NCBI GenBank assembly: GCA_049589355.1
Contig: JBAWAP010000271.1
Span: 1 to 22,830 of the forward strand
Length of the DNA: 22,830 nucleotides
Source: JBAWAP01 sp049589355
GTDB taxonomy: Bacteria; Chloroflexota; Anaerolineae; VGOG01
Reading direction: 5' to 3'
Shown here: piece after piece, positions 7,964-15,614 of the stretch
Layout of the letters: every line of letters begins with the position of its first letter
How positions within the stretch are numbered: the first letter of the stretch is position 1
The notes under the pieces: generated by a model
What the model was told of the DNA's origin: nothing
What the model saw: the letters and a program-made list of their open reading frames with translations, nothing else
Databases searched by the model: none
Translations under genes and position numbers: made by a program

Positions 7964-8008
7964 GCATTACTTTTTTGCTACAAAGGGGCGTCCTAGCCCC
8001 CTCTTGAA

Positions 8009-8062
8009 GCGGACTTGCATCCGCACTCCGTCCAAGAGACAGGAGTGCAGGCGCAAGCCTGC
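8009..8062. repeat. Compound hairpin element (three adjoining stems)
   Basis: GCGGA-CTTGCA-TCCGC (8009-8024), GCACTCC...GGAGTGC (8023-8048) and GCAGGC-GCAA-GCCTGC (8047-8062) adjoin and share bases. The structure can fold as three separate hairpins or as one longer palindrome, CTTGC...GCACTCC / GGAGTGC...GCAAG. Confidence 0.6.
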
Positions 8063-8330
8063 AAGGCCATCCGTTACCTATCCGTTGATCAGCCTCCAGC
8101 GCAGGGGCTCACCGCCTCGAATTGCTGGCCGCCGTGCTCGACAGGCACCAGTAGAGCCAGCGGCCGGCTGATAACAACCAGAATGTGCAGGGCTTTTTCG
8201 CTCACCTCAACCCTCTCCATCTCGCTTTAGAATAGCACACCTTCACCTATTTGCTTCGTAACTGGAGTCTGGCGAATTTTGGGCTTCCCTATATCTGGGG
8301 CATGACAGACGGCTAGCCACAAGATATGAG

Positions 8331-8394
8331 GTTCGTAGTGGTGACTTCAGTCGCCCTGGCCCCATTATGGACGACTCAAGTCGTCACTACGAAC
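8331..8394. repeat. Palindromic repeat element
   Basis: GTTCGTAGTGGTGACTTCAG at 8331 pairs with the complement ending CACTACGAAC at 8394. About 20 of 23 arm positions are complementary around an 18-base centre. It lies in non-coding DNA downstream of the broken antitoxin gene. Confidence 0.65.
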
Positions 8395-8435
8395 AAAATC
8401 GCCAATGTCCAGTTCGTAATTCGCGCTCATCATAA

Positions 8436-8483
8436 CAAAAAGCGCCAAGGGCCAAACGGATGGCGTCCCTCTCCCCGGCGCTT
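8436..8483 (-). terminator. Terminator of the 8514-8876 locus
   Basis: On the minus strand, AAGCGCC (8477-8483) pairs with GGCGCTT (8440-8446), an inner AGGG/CCCT pairing is possible, and TTTTTG follows. It lies about 30 bases beyond the stop codon of the antitoxin-like gene. Confidence 0.65.
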
Positions 8484-8513
8484 AAAGCTGGCATCTCATT
8501 GGGCCAAAGCCGC

Positions 8514-8876
8514 TCATAAGTGCGGAACCGCTTTCAGGATCTCTATCTCCCGCTCCTCACGTATCTCCTCCCATGACCGTCCCTTCTCTTCATAAGAGGC
8601 TTCCCCTTCCTCCTTAATTGCTTGAACTAGATCTCTGTCAGCCAGGATCTCCGCCGTCGCCTCCCAATCTGCAAGAAGTTTGGCTAGAGGCCTGAAGTCA
8701 CTTGACTCAGTGGCCACCAAACTAACTCGCCATAGATCCAAGAGGAATTATAACCTATGCCGCCCATCTAGCGCTTGCCAGATCTCTTTCACCTTCTCTT
8801 CGGACAACAGAGGACGGGACAGTTGGACCAGTTTAGCATCCGCGGCAAGTTTTTCAAAAGTAACGGTCAAAACCAT
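8514..8876 (-). pseudogene. Antitoxin-like gene interrupted by an in-frame TAA
   Basis: Two pieces lie in one reading frame. From the ATG at 8876 there are 42 codons (…LSEEKVKEIWQALDGRHRL), then TAA at 8748-8750, then a further ~77 open codons (DLWRVS…FRPLAKLLADWEATAEILADRDLVQ…GRSWEEIREE) to the stop at 8514. The second part resembles the C-terminal half of Phd/YefM-type or related small antitoxins (WEATAEILAD, SWEEIR). GAGGGGGTG just before the ATG is a good ribosome site, while the second piece has only a TTG start without one. I read it as one ~120-residue protein disrupted by a nonsense change. Alternatively, two very small genes. It has its own promoter and terminator but no toxin beside it. 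Confidence 0.55.
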
Positions 8877-8915
8877 CACCCCCTCTCTACGAGCTTATTA
8901 CATCCCTCGTTGTAT

Positions 8916-8989
8916 CTGCTCAGGTGCAACGCACTTTTGCCACAGAATCAAGCTGATGAACAAGTGCGTTGCACCTTATGGCTGAGCAG
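8916..8989. repeat. Palindromic element between a promoter and its gene
   Basis: GGTGCAACGCACTT (8923-8936) and AAGTGCGTTGCACC (8962-8975) are a perfect 14-bp inverted repeat with a 25-base spacer. The flanks CTGCTCA (8916-8922) and CTGAGCAG (8982-8989) extend it past a 6-base bulge. It sits in the leader of the antitoxin-like gene, between its -10 box and its ATG. Confidence 0.75.
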
Positions 8990-9005
8990 TTACCCCTCGT
9001 TTTGG

Positions 9006-9034
9006 ATTATATCACCTTTCGACCCGGCAAGCAA
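9006..9034 (-). promoter_or_regulatory. Sigma-70-type promoter upstream of the 8514-8876 locus
   Basis: On the minus strand, TTGCTT (9029-9034) and a perfect TATAAT (9006-9011) are 17 bases apart. The promoter overlaps the end of the short remnant reading frame 9012-9101. Confidence 0.65.
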
Positions 9035-9101
9035 ATTGTGCTTCTCGCCAATGCGCTACCAGGCGGTGTCCCCGCCGCCCGGATAGAATAACGCCTTTCA
9101 T
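9012..9101 (-). pseudogene. Possible 5' remnant of a sugar-nucleotidyltransferase gene
   Basis: A 29-codon frame begins MKGVILSGRRGHRL. This closely follows the start of glucose-1-phosphate thymidylyltransferase-type enzymes, whose nucleotide-binding loop is usually GGRGTRL. After codon 14 the similarity stops and a TGA follows at 9012. Its ATG overlaps the TGA of the GT9-WecG gene (ATGA), the arrangement of a translationally coupled downstream gene. I infer a truncated remnant of an operon gene for an activated sugar. With only 14 matching codons this could be chance. Confidence 0.4.
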
Positions 9102-10996
9102 CCTTTTGCCAAACGCTCCCGTACCACCAACCACACGAATTTCGGCAGGGCGAGCATTCTACGCCACCTCCACGGCTCGTGACAGAGCCTGTGCAGCCAC
9201 TCCAGGCCCAGGCGCTGCAGCCAGCGGGGAGCCCTTTTTGCCCGGCCGGAGATGAAATCGAAAGCTCCACCCACGCCCATGGCTACCGGCACCCCCAATC
9301 GCTCCAGGTTGCGGGCGATCCACTTGTCCTGTTGAGGCGCTCCGTAGGCTACAAAGAGGATGTCCGGCTTCGCCTTCTGAATCAGGCGGACGATCTCGTC
9401 CTCCTCCTCAAGAACTGGTGAACCAGCGTGGGTGCCGGCGATTCTCAAGCCCGGATATGTCTGGCAGAGACGGGCAGCGGTTGCTACGGCCACACCGGAG
9501 GCAGCGCCCAATAGAAACAGGCTGCAATCCTTTTGAGCGGCCAAAGCTGCCACGCGCTGCACCGTGTCCGTTCCCGTCACCCGCTCTCGGAGGGGACGAC
9601 CAAGAAAACCTGCGGCCCAGAGAAGGCCAACTCCGTCAGGCAGGGCTAGAGAAGAGGCATTGAGAATGTTGCGGAAATCATCGTCGGACTGAGCAGCAAC
9701 CATGAATTCGGGATTGACGGTCACCACCTGGTGGGGGGTGCCGCTTTCGAGAAAACCCTCAATGAGAGAAAGGGCCTCACTGTAATTGACGTTATCTGTC
9801 CGCACGCCAAGGATGGTGGAGGTTGGAGGTTGGAGGTTGGAAGTTGGAGGTTGGAGGTTGGAGGCCTGCCCTGAGACTAGCCGAAGGGTTGGAGGTTGGA
9901 AGTCAGTTCTTCCTTGCAAAAGCCTCTCTGCCGCAGCCAGCACCATTTCCGGAGTTATAGCCTTCATACAGGTCATGGCCTCGCAGCCGTCGCGCTGGCC
10001 CACTCTGTAGCCAACGTAGGAGCAAGGGCTGCAGGGCAGGTCGGCGCGCAGGATGATGTGCCGCCCGTCGCGGGGCCACGGCCCCCACGCATGGTGATTG
10101 GAGGGCCCGAAGATGGCCACCAGCGGCGTGCCCACCGCTGCAGCCAGGTGCATCACGCCGGAGTCAGCGCCGATGAAGAGGTCACACCTCTTCAGGACAG
10201 CGGCCAGTTGCTTCAGGTTCGTCCTCCCCTCCAAATTCATGGCCTCCGAGTGCATCAGCCAGGCGACCTGGGAGACGCCGTCGGCAGGGGTGCCCACCAG
10301 GACGATGCGTGCGCCATGGTGCTCGACCAGCGCATCGGCCACCCGGGCGAATCCCTCCGGACACCAACGTCTCGCCAGGCTGTAGCCTCCCGAACCAGGA
10401 TGAATCGCAACCAGAGGACATTGGTCATTGGCCATTGGGATTTGGTCATTCTCGCCAATGGCCATCTCCAGCGAGGTATCCTCCGTTCTTGCCCCGATGG
10501 TTCCCACCACATCCAGCCAATACTCTACTTCGTGCCTGGCACCGAAGCCGTGATCGGGCGCTCGATGGGTGAGGAACCACCCCCTGCCGTTGTCCAGCCC
10601 GACCCGGACTTTGGCTCCGCTGGCCAGGGCAAGGGCTGCGTATTTCAGCGTTCCCCAGCGAGTCGTGAGATGGTGTAAGATGACCAGGCAGTCGTAGCGT
10701 TGGCGGCGCAAATCGCGGGCGAAGCGGACAAGAGCAGCCAATGACGAGGGCTTGAAGGCGTCAATGGGCCTGTCGTACTGGAATTTGTCGAAGACGATGA
10801 CGTCGTCTACCAGGGGCGATTCGGCCAGGACGGGAACGGAGTTGGGGGGAATGAGAGCCTCGAGGCGAGCGGCGGGAAAGCTCTCCCGCAGGGCACGCAG
10901 TGCTGGGGTGGCGGTGAGGACGTCGCCGATATCGGACAGTTTGACAACCAAAATGGTCAGGTGGTCAGGTGGTTCTTGGTCCGACGATCCGACCAT
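9098..10996 (-). CDS. Fusion of GT9 (heptosyltransferase-like) and WecG/TagA/CpsF glycosyltransferase
   Basis: A 632-residue protein with two complete transferase domains. Residues ~15-360 are a GT9 domain (ILVVKLSDIGDVLTATPALR, IHPGSGG, FIGADSGVMHLAAAVGTPLVAIFGPS). GT9 enzymes usually transfer heptose from ADP-heptose. Residues ~393-632 are a WecG/TagA domain (VNPEFMVAA, LPDGVGLLWAAG, RVTGTDT, YGAPQQDKW, GVGGAFDF, RAPRWLQRLGLEWLHRL), a family that transfers N-acetyl-mannosaminuronate or N-acetylmannosamine to lipid-linked sugars. The linker, residues ~366-392, is encoded by a heptamer array, and a second array adds residues ~181-192 in the GT9 half. The ATG directly follows the TAG of the GT4 gene (TAGATG). 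Both domains should act at the inner membrane face in envelope glycan assembly. Confidence 0.9.
   Translation of the reverse strand: MVGSSDQEPPDHLTILVVKLSDIGDVLTATPALRALRESFPAARLEALIPPNSVPVLAESPLVDDVIVFDKFQYDRPIDAFKPSSLAALVRFARDLRRQRYDCLVILHHLTTRWGTLKYAALALASGAKVRVGLDNGRGWFLTHRAPDHGFGARHEVEYWLDVVGTIGARTEDTSLEMAIGENDQIPMANDQCPLVAIHPGSGGYSLARRWCPEGFARVADALVEHHGARIVLVGTPADGVSQVAWLMHSEAMNLEGRTNLKQLAAVLKRCDLFIGADSGVMHLAAAVGTPLVAIFGPSNHHAWGPWPRDGRHIILRADLPCSPCSYVGYRVGQRDGCEAMTCMKAITPEMVLAAAERLLQGRTDFQPPTLRLVSGQASNLQPPTSNLQPPTSTILGVRTDNVNYSEALSLIEGFLESGTPHQVVTVNPEFMVAAQSDDDFRNILNASSLALPDGVGLLWAAGFLGRPLRERVTGTDTVQRVAALAAQKDCSLFLLGAASGVAVATAARLCQTYPGLRIAGTHAGSPVLEEEDEIVRLIQKAKPDILFVAYGAPQQDKWIARNLERLGVPVAMGVGGAFDFISGRAKRAPRWLQRLGLEWLHRLCHEPWRWRRMLALPKFVWLVVRERLAKG
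9821..9900 (+). repeat. Heptamer array with embedded CTGAG element, encoding the fusion linker
   Basis: Six GGTTGGA-type units (9821-9862; one is AGTTGGA) are followed by a unit-free stretch containing CTGAGACTAGCCGAAG (9871-9886). Two more GGTTGGA units (9887-9900) follow. Read on the minus strand it encodes the repeated SNLQPPT peptide and LRLVSGQA between the two enzyme domains. Confidence 0.9.
10420..10454 (+). repeat. Short heptamer array inside the GT9 domain
   Basis: Five degenerate units (ATTGGTC, ATTGGCC, ATTGGGA, TTTGGTC, ATTCTCG) encode, on the minus strand, the NDQIPMANDQCP segment just before the IHPGSGG motif. The segment looks like an added loop. Confidence 0.65.
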
Positions 10997-12118
<1,122 letters not shown>

Positions 12119-12121
12119 CGC

Positions 12122-12565
12122 CTACTTTCCCTCTAGCTCGGCCACTTTCGCCAGCCGGCGGCGATAGCGCTCCAGGCCCGAGAACCCAGCAGCCAGCCAA
12201 ACCCGCACGATTTCCAATGCCAGTTCCCTGCCGATGATCCGCTCCCCCAGACAGAGGACATTGACGTCGTTGTGCTCTCTGCTCTGGCGGGCGGAGAGGA
12301 TGTCGTGGCATACTGCTGCTCGAATGCCTGGCACTTTGTTGGCCGTGATACACGCGCCAATGCCGTTGCCACAGACCAGGATGCCTCGCTGGTAGTCACC
12401 CTGGGCCACCGCTTCAGCCACGGCCCGGGCGAAGTCGGGATAGTCGGAGGGCTCAGCGTTGTAGGCTCCGAAGTCGTGATATTGATGGCCTAACTCCCCG
12501 AGGAGCTCGGCTACGGCCTCTTTGAGATGAAAGCCAGCGTGATCTGCACCGATGGCAATACGCAC
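12122..12565 (-). CDS. rpiB: Ribose 5-phosphate isomerase B
   Basis: A 147-residue RpiB/LacA/LacB-type enzyme that interconverts ribose 5-phosphate and ribulose 5-phosphate in the cytoplasm. Visible features: IGADHAGFHLK at the N-terminus, GILVCGNGIGACITANK with the expected active-site Cys65, and CHDILSARQSREHNDVNVLCLGERIIG for phosphate and sugar binding. The start is GTG with GAGGAG seven bases upstream. Its place between a protease gene and glycosyltransferases suggests a possible supply of pentose or heptose precursors, but a purely central-metabolic role is equally likely. Confidence 0.93.
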   Translation of the reverse strand: MRIAIGADHAGFHLKEAVAELLGELGHQYHDFGAYNAEPSDYPDFARAVAEAVAQGDYQRGILVCGNGIGACITANKVPGIRAAVCHDILSARQSREHNDVNVLCLGERIIGRELALEIVRVWLAAGFSGLERYRRRLAKVAELEGK

Positions 12566-12591
12566 TCTGTGCTCCTCAATTAGAACTAGCG

Positions 12592-13263
12592 TCAGCGGAA
12601 AGGTGAGGTCAGGTTAGCCAACCACTCCCACACGGAGTTAATTGGCGAGTAAAGTAGCCTCGTCAGAATGCCCATTTGGGTGAACCTTTCCAAAACAAGC
12701 AGAAGGATTATCAAGATCAGACCATAGAGTTCATAGCGAGAGAGGATGTTGAACCAGCGAGAGGGCAAAAGCACAGATAGAAGCCTCGAACCATCCAGCG
12801 GCATGAGGGGTATGAGGTTGAAGAGGGCCATACCAATGTTCAGCCAAACCACCAAGGAGAGCAGTAGGCCATAAGAGATGATAAAGCTCCCAATCTTTCG
12901 CGGCATGAAGGGAATCAGGTGCAACCTGAGAGGAATGGCCAGGAGAGCCGCGGTCAGCAGGTTAGCCAGAGGCCCCGCAAGGCCGACCAGGGCCATGCCG
13001 ACTTTCGGCCCAGGACGGAGCTTGGTGGCGTCTACGGGCACTGGCTGGCCCCAACCTAAACCCAGCAGGAGAATTGACAGCGTCCCCAAGGGGTGGAGGT
13101 GAACGAAGGGGTTGAGGGATAGCCGCCCCTTGTTCTTGGCGGTGGGGTCGCCCAGAGCATAGGCCATCAAGGCGTGACTACTTTCGTGGATGGTGAAGCC
13201 CACAAGGAATCCGATCAGGAGATAAAGGAGAAGAATGGGATCCTCTAATCCGATAAATAGCAT
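12592..13263 (-). CDS. Site-2-protease-like M50 intramembrane metalloprotease
   Basis: A 223-residue membrane protein with zinc motif HESSH (His26, Glu27, His30) in the first membrane helix and FNLIPLMPLDGSRLL, whose Asp157 is the third zinc ligand. Four to six membrane segments are visible. This is the short, PDZ-less M50 class common in Chloroflexota and Firmicutes; it cleaves membrane-spanning segments, substrate unknown. The canonical HEFAH is replaced by HESSH, keeping all catalytic residues. The ATG has AAAGGA seven bases upstream. Confidence 0.9.
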   Translation of the reverse strand: MLFIGLEDPILLLYLLIGFLVGFTIHESSHALMAYALGDPTAKNKGRLSLNPFVHLHPLGTLSILLLGLGWGQPVPVDATKLRPGPKVGMALVGLAGPLANLLTAALLAIPLRLHLIPFMPRKIGSFIISYGLLLSLVVWLNIGMALFNLIPLMPLDGSRLLSVLLPSRWFNILSRYELYGLILIILLLVLERFTQMGILTRLLYSPINSVWEWLANLTSPFR

Positions 13264-13294
13264 ATTTCGATCCTTTCAGCTTTTGTGCAAAGTG

Positions 13295-13921
13295 CTAGCC
13301 AAGCGCGGCTTCGGTTTCTTGCACACCGATGGCTCCAGCACGTAAGATGGCCGGCGGGTCTGTGGTCACATCCAACACGGTGGAGGGAACGCCACCGGGA
13401 CACTGTCCGCCGTCGAGGATGAGCTCGATGCGCCCCCCCAGCTCTGCCTGTACCTCCTGGGCGGTGACAGGACTGGGATGCCCGCTCAGATTGGCGCTGG
13501 TGGCGGCCAGGGGGGCGCCCAAAGCGGCAATCAGAGCCAGGGGCACCGGGTGGTCGGGCACCCGCACAGCCACAGTGGGACCGCCAGCGCTGACGACGTC
13601 GGGGACGTTGGCTTTCTTGGGCAGGACCAAGGTCAGGCCACCGGGCCAAAACCTCTCAGCCAGGAGCCAGGCGGTCTCTGTGATTCCCTCGGCTACGAGC
13701 ACGAGATCATCAGGCTGGGCTAGGAGGATGGGTATGGCTTTGTCCCGTGGACGGATCTTGGCTGCGTAGATTCGCTCCACGGCATCGGGTTGGAAGGCAT
13801 GGGCACCAACGCCATAGACTGTGTCCGTGGGAAAGGCAACAAGGCCGCCCCCGGCCAGAATCCGGGCGGCCACGGCAATGGCTTCATTCCTGACAGGGAG
13901 TACTTTCGTCTCCATTCTCAC
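13295..13921 (-). CDS. tsaC: L-threonylcarbamoyladenylate synthase (TsaC/YrdC/Sua5 family)
   Basis: A 208-residue YrdC-domain protein that makes threonylcarbamoyl-AMP from Thr, bicarbonate and ATP, the first step of t6A37 tRNA modification. Motifs: FPTDTVYGVGAHAF, KIRPRDKAIPIL (the KxR…K substrate pocket at about 55-61), and PLAATSANLSG. It lacks the extra C-terminal Sua5 domain, so it is the short TsaC form. The longest frame starts with GTG overlapping the vapC stop (GTGA); an ATG two codons later is the alternative. TsaB and TsaE, acting later in the pathway, are at 18481-19673. Confidence 0.93.
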   Translation of the reverse strand: MRMETKVLPVRNEAIAVAARILAGGGLVAFPTDTVYGVGAHAFQPDAVERIYAAKIRPRDKAIPILLAQPDDLVLVAEGITETAWLLAERFWPGGLTLVLPKKANVPDVVSAGGPTVAVRVPDHPVPLALIAALGAPLAATSANLSGHPSPVTAQEVQAELGGRIELILDGGQCPGGVPSTVLDVTTDPPAILRAGAIGVQETEAALG

Positions 13922-14322
13922 AGCCAGACCACCTGCACCAGATGCTCGACCTTCTTGAACTCTGGATCGCCTGTGACCACTGGAGCACCTTTCTCTTGAG
14001 CCAAGGCAATGGCAAAGGTGTCAGCGTAAGATACAGCATGCTGGGCCTTAACATGGGCCGCAGCCAAGACCAGCTCAAAAGACGCCTCAATGGGGTTGAT
14101 GGGAAGCTGGGCTAATATAGCAAGAACCTCTTGCAAGCGTTCGGAACCATAGCGGCGTTCTATGATGTAAGCCACCTCACCCAGATTTATCAGACTCAGA
14201 TAGATAATGGCGTCATCGCCCTGGGCCTGTCTGAGGAGTGTCTTAACCTGTTCTGCCCCAACTTCGTCGCCTAAATATGCCATGAGCGCGTAGCTGTCAA
14301 CGACGTAACTTGGCTTCTTCAC
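13918..14322 (-). CDS. vapC: PIN-domain toxin, VapC type
   Basis: A 134-residue PIN-domain ribonuclease. The acidic active site is complete: D9 in VVDSYALMAYL, E49 in NLGEVAYII, D101 in SYADTFAIALA and D119 in VTGDPEFK. VapC enzymes cleave RNA, often tRNA or rRNA, when freed from VapB. The start overlaps the vapB end by 26 bases and the stop overlaps the tsaC start, so it is translationally linked on both sides. Confidence 0.92.
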   Translation of the reverse strand: MKKPSYVVDSYALMAYLGDEVGAEQVKTLLRQAQGDDAIIYLSLINLGEVAYIIERRYGSERLQEVLAILAQLPINPIEASFELVLAAAHVKAQHAVSYADTFAIALAQEKGAPVVTGDPEFKKVEHLVQVVWL

Positions 14323-14563
14323 GCTCTAACTCCTTGGCCCGCTCAGCAAGCAACTCCTGGGTAAGAGATGGCCCCTCGGCGAGCATGCCGTGTGCTCCCT
14401 CAATGGGATCCTTCATGCCTGGGAGGAGGATGATCCTACCCTCAGCGTCGAAGATCTCCACGGTGGAGCCTGGCTCCAGGCCATACTTTTTTCGTAGCGG
14501 GGCGGGAATAACTACCCAACCTTTGGTAGACACCTTGGCTCGCATAGGCATAGTTATGGCCAT
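14297..14563 (-). CDS. vapB: AbrB/MazE-type antitoxin, VapB
   Basis: An 88-residue protein with an N-terminal swapped-hairpin DNA-binding domain (RAKVSTKGWVVIPAPLRKKYGLEPGSTVEIFDAEGRIIL). A C-terminal charged helix (LTQELLAERAKELEREEAKLRR) should wrap the VapC toxin. The ATG at 14563 is chosen because AGGAGG lies seven bases before it; a longer in-frame start 23 codons upstream would begin inside the promoter. It probably represses its own promoter together with VapC; a 6-bp inverted repeat covers the -10 box. Confidence 0.9.
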   Translation of the reverse strand: MAITMPMRAKVSTKGWVVIPAPLRKKYGLEPGSTVEIFDAEGRIILLPGMKDPIEGAHGMLAEGPSLTQELLAERAKELEREEAKLRR

Positions 14564-14595
14564 AGTTGTCCCTCCTGATCGAGTGTAATACCGAT

Positions 14596-14632
14596 GCAAC
14601 AGTAGTATAACACAATTTGTTGCCTTCGTCAA
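14596..14632 (-). promoter_or_regulatory. Promoter and candidate operator of the vapBC operon
   Basis: On the minus strand, TTGACG (14627-14632) and TATACT (14604-14609) are 17 bases apart. GCAACA (14596-14601) and TGTTGC (14618-14623) form an inverted repeat spanning the -10 box, a plausible VapB binding site. All genes from vapB to 9098 lie downstream without an evident terminator. Confidence 0.75.
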
Positions 14633-14649
14633 ACGACGAACCCCTCGAA

Positions 14650-14689
14650 AGAAAAAAGAAGCAGGGGGGCTTGCCTTTGCCCCTCTGCT
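14650..14689 (-). terminator. Rho-independent terminator after prmC
   Basis: On the minus strand, AGCAGAGGGGC (14679-14689) pairs with GCCCCCCTGCT (14660-14670) around an 8-base loop, followed by TCTTTTTTC. It lies 20 bases beyond the prmC stop and just before the vapB promoter. The stretch between stop and stem is itself a run of near-identical CTCTGCTCC-type units. Confidence 0.85.
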
Positions 14690-14709
14690 CCTCTGCTCCC
14701 CTGCTCCCT

Positions 14710-15558
14710 TTACATCCCCACGATCACGACCCTGTCCAGCCCAGCATAATCCTTGGCGATTTCGACTCTCGCCGCTGGAAAGTGGCGCTTCGCCAGAGCG
14801 ACCACCGCCGACCCCTGAGTTGCCCCGATCTCTAACAGGACAACTCCTCCAGGTTTGAGGTATCCTCTCGCCTCAGCCAGCAGGCGACGGATATGGTCGA
14901 GCCCGTCGGAGCCGCCGCTCAGAGCTTCCCTCGGCTCGTAGTGGCGGATCTCTGGCGGCAGTTGGGACCACTCGGCTTCGCTGACATAGGGCAGGTTGGC
15001 GGCGATGAGATCAACGGGCTCCGGCAATGGTTCCAGGAGATGGCCCTGCAACAGGTGGACGCGACCTTCCACGCCATGGTGGCGACAGTTGCAGGCTGCT
15101 ACCTTCAGGGCTCTGGGGGAAGCGTCGGTGGCGTAGACCAGGACTTGGGGGAGGTGCACGGCCAGGCTAACGGCGATGGCTCCGCTACCCGTGCCCACGT
15201 CGGCGATGAGGCACAAGCCTCGGGCCCGAGCGATCCCGATGGCTCGCTCCACCAGGAGCTCCGTCTCCGGCCGGGGGATTAACACCCGATTATCAACAAA
15301 AAAATCGAGCCCGTAAAACTCCCCATGACCGACGATATAAGCCACGGGCTCGTGTCCTGCGCGTCGCTCGATCAATTGACGACAACTGGCTAGCTCAGCG
15401 AGGCTCAACTGACCTTGGGGATGAGCGTGAAGTTGAGCTCTGGTTATACCCAGGGCATGGGCCAACAGAACCTCAGCATCAAAACGGGGGCTGTCCAAGG
15501 CGCTTTGGGCTAGAGCCCGCTCTCCCCACTGAAGGGCTTCTCGCAGAGTTGGTCTCAC
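14710..15558 (-). CDS. prmC: Peptide chain release factor N5-glutamine methyltransferase
   Basis: A 282-residue S-adenosylmethionine-dependent methyltransferase that methylates the Gln of the GGQ motif in release factors. The N-terminal helical domain is followed by IPRPETE (94-100), the AdoMet loop VGTGSGAI (121-128) and the catalytic NLPYV (188-192). The start is GTG with AAGGAG seven bases upstream. It lies directly downstream of its substrate gene prfA, the usual arrangement. Confidence 0.95.
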   Translation of the reverse strand: MRPTLREALQWGERALAQSALDSPRFDAEVLLAHALGITRAQLHAHPQGQLSLAELASCRQLIERRAGHEPVAYIVGHGEFYGLDFFVDNRVLIPRPETELLVERAIGIARARGLCLIADVGTGSGAIAVSLAVHLPQVLVYATDASPRALKVAACNCRHHGVEGRVHLLQGHLLEPLPEPVDLIAANLPYVSEAEWSQLPPEIRHYEPREALSGGSDGLDHIRRLLAEARGYLKPGGVVLLEIGATQGSAVVALAKRHFPAARVEIAKDYAGLDRVVIVGM

Positions 15559-15577
15559 CCTTCACTCCTTCAACAGA

Positions 15578-15594
15578 CCCTTCGACGGGCTCAG
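15578..15594. repeat. Dispersed CTGAG/CGAAG element between prfA and prmC
   Basis: CCCTTCGACGGGCTCAGG is the inverted form of the element inside the arrays at 9871 and 11947. A partial second copy (GGCTCAGGACA) follows at once. It fills most of the 56-base gap between the two genes. Confidence 0.55.
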
Positions 15595-15614
15595 GACATG
15601 GCTCAGGACACCGC

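Larger units (their letters stand above)
7964..8435. other. Repeat-rich intergenic region
   Basis: No convincing gene lies in this stretch. It holds a cluster of hairpins at 8009-8062 and a palindrome at 8331-8394. A minus-strand reading frame of 43 codons (8089-8220) starts with ATG but has no good ribosome site and no recognised similarity, so I do not call it. TATTCT near 8232-8237 on the minus strand could be a -10 box for rfaE1, but no matching -35 box is visible. Confidence 0.5.

Noticed and set aside
8089..8220. Minus-strand 43-codon frame starting MERVEVSEKALHILVV
   Set aside because: No convincing ribosome site or promoter and no recognised similarity; kept only as a remark in the intergenic entry.
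14564..14632. Longer start for vapB
   Set aside because: It would start inside the -35 box; AGGAGG before ATG 14563 decides the start.
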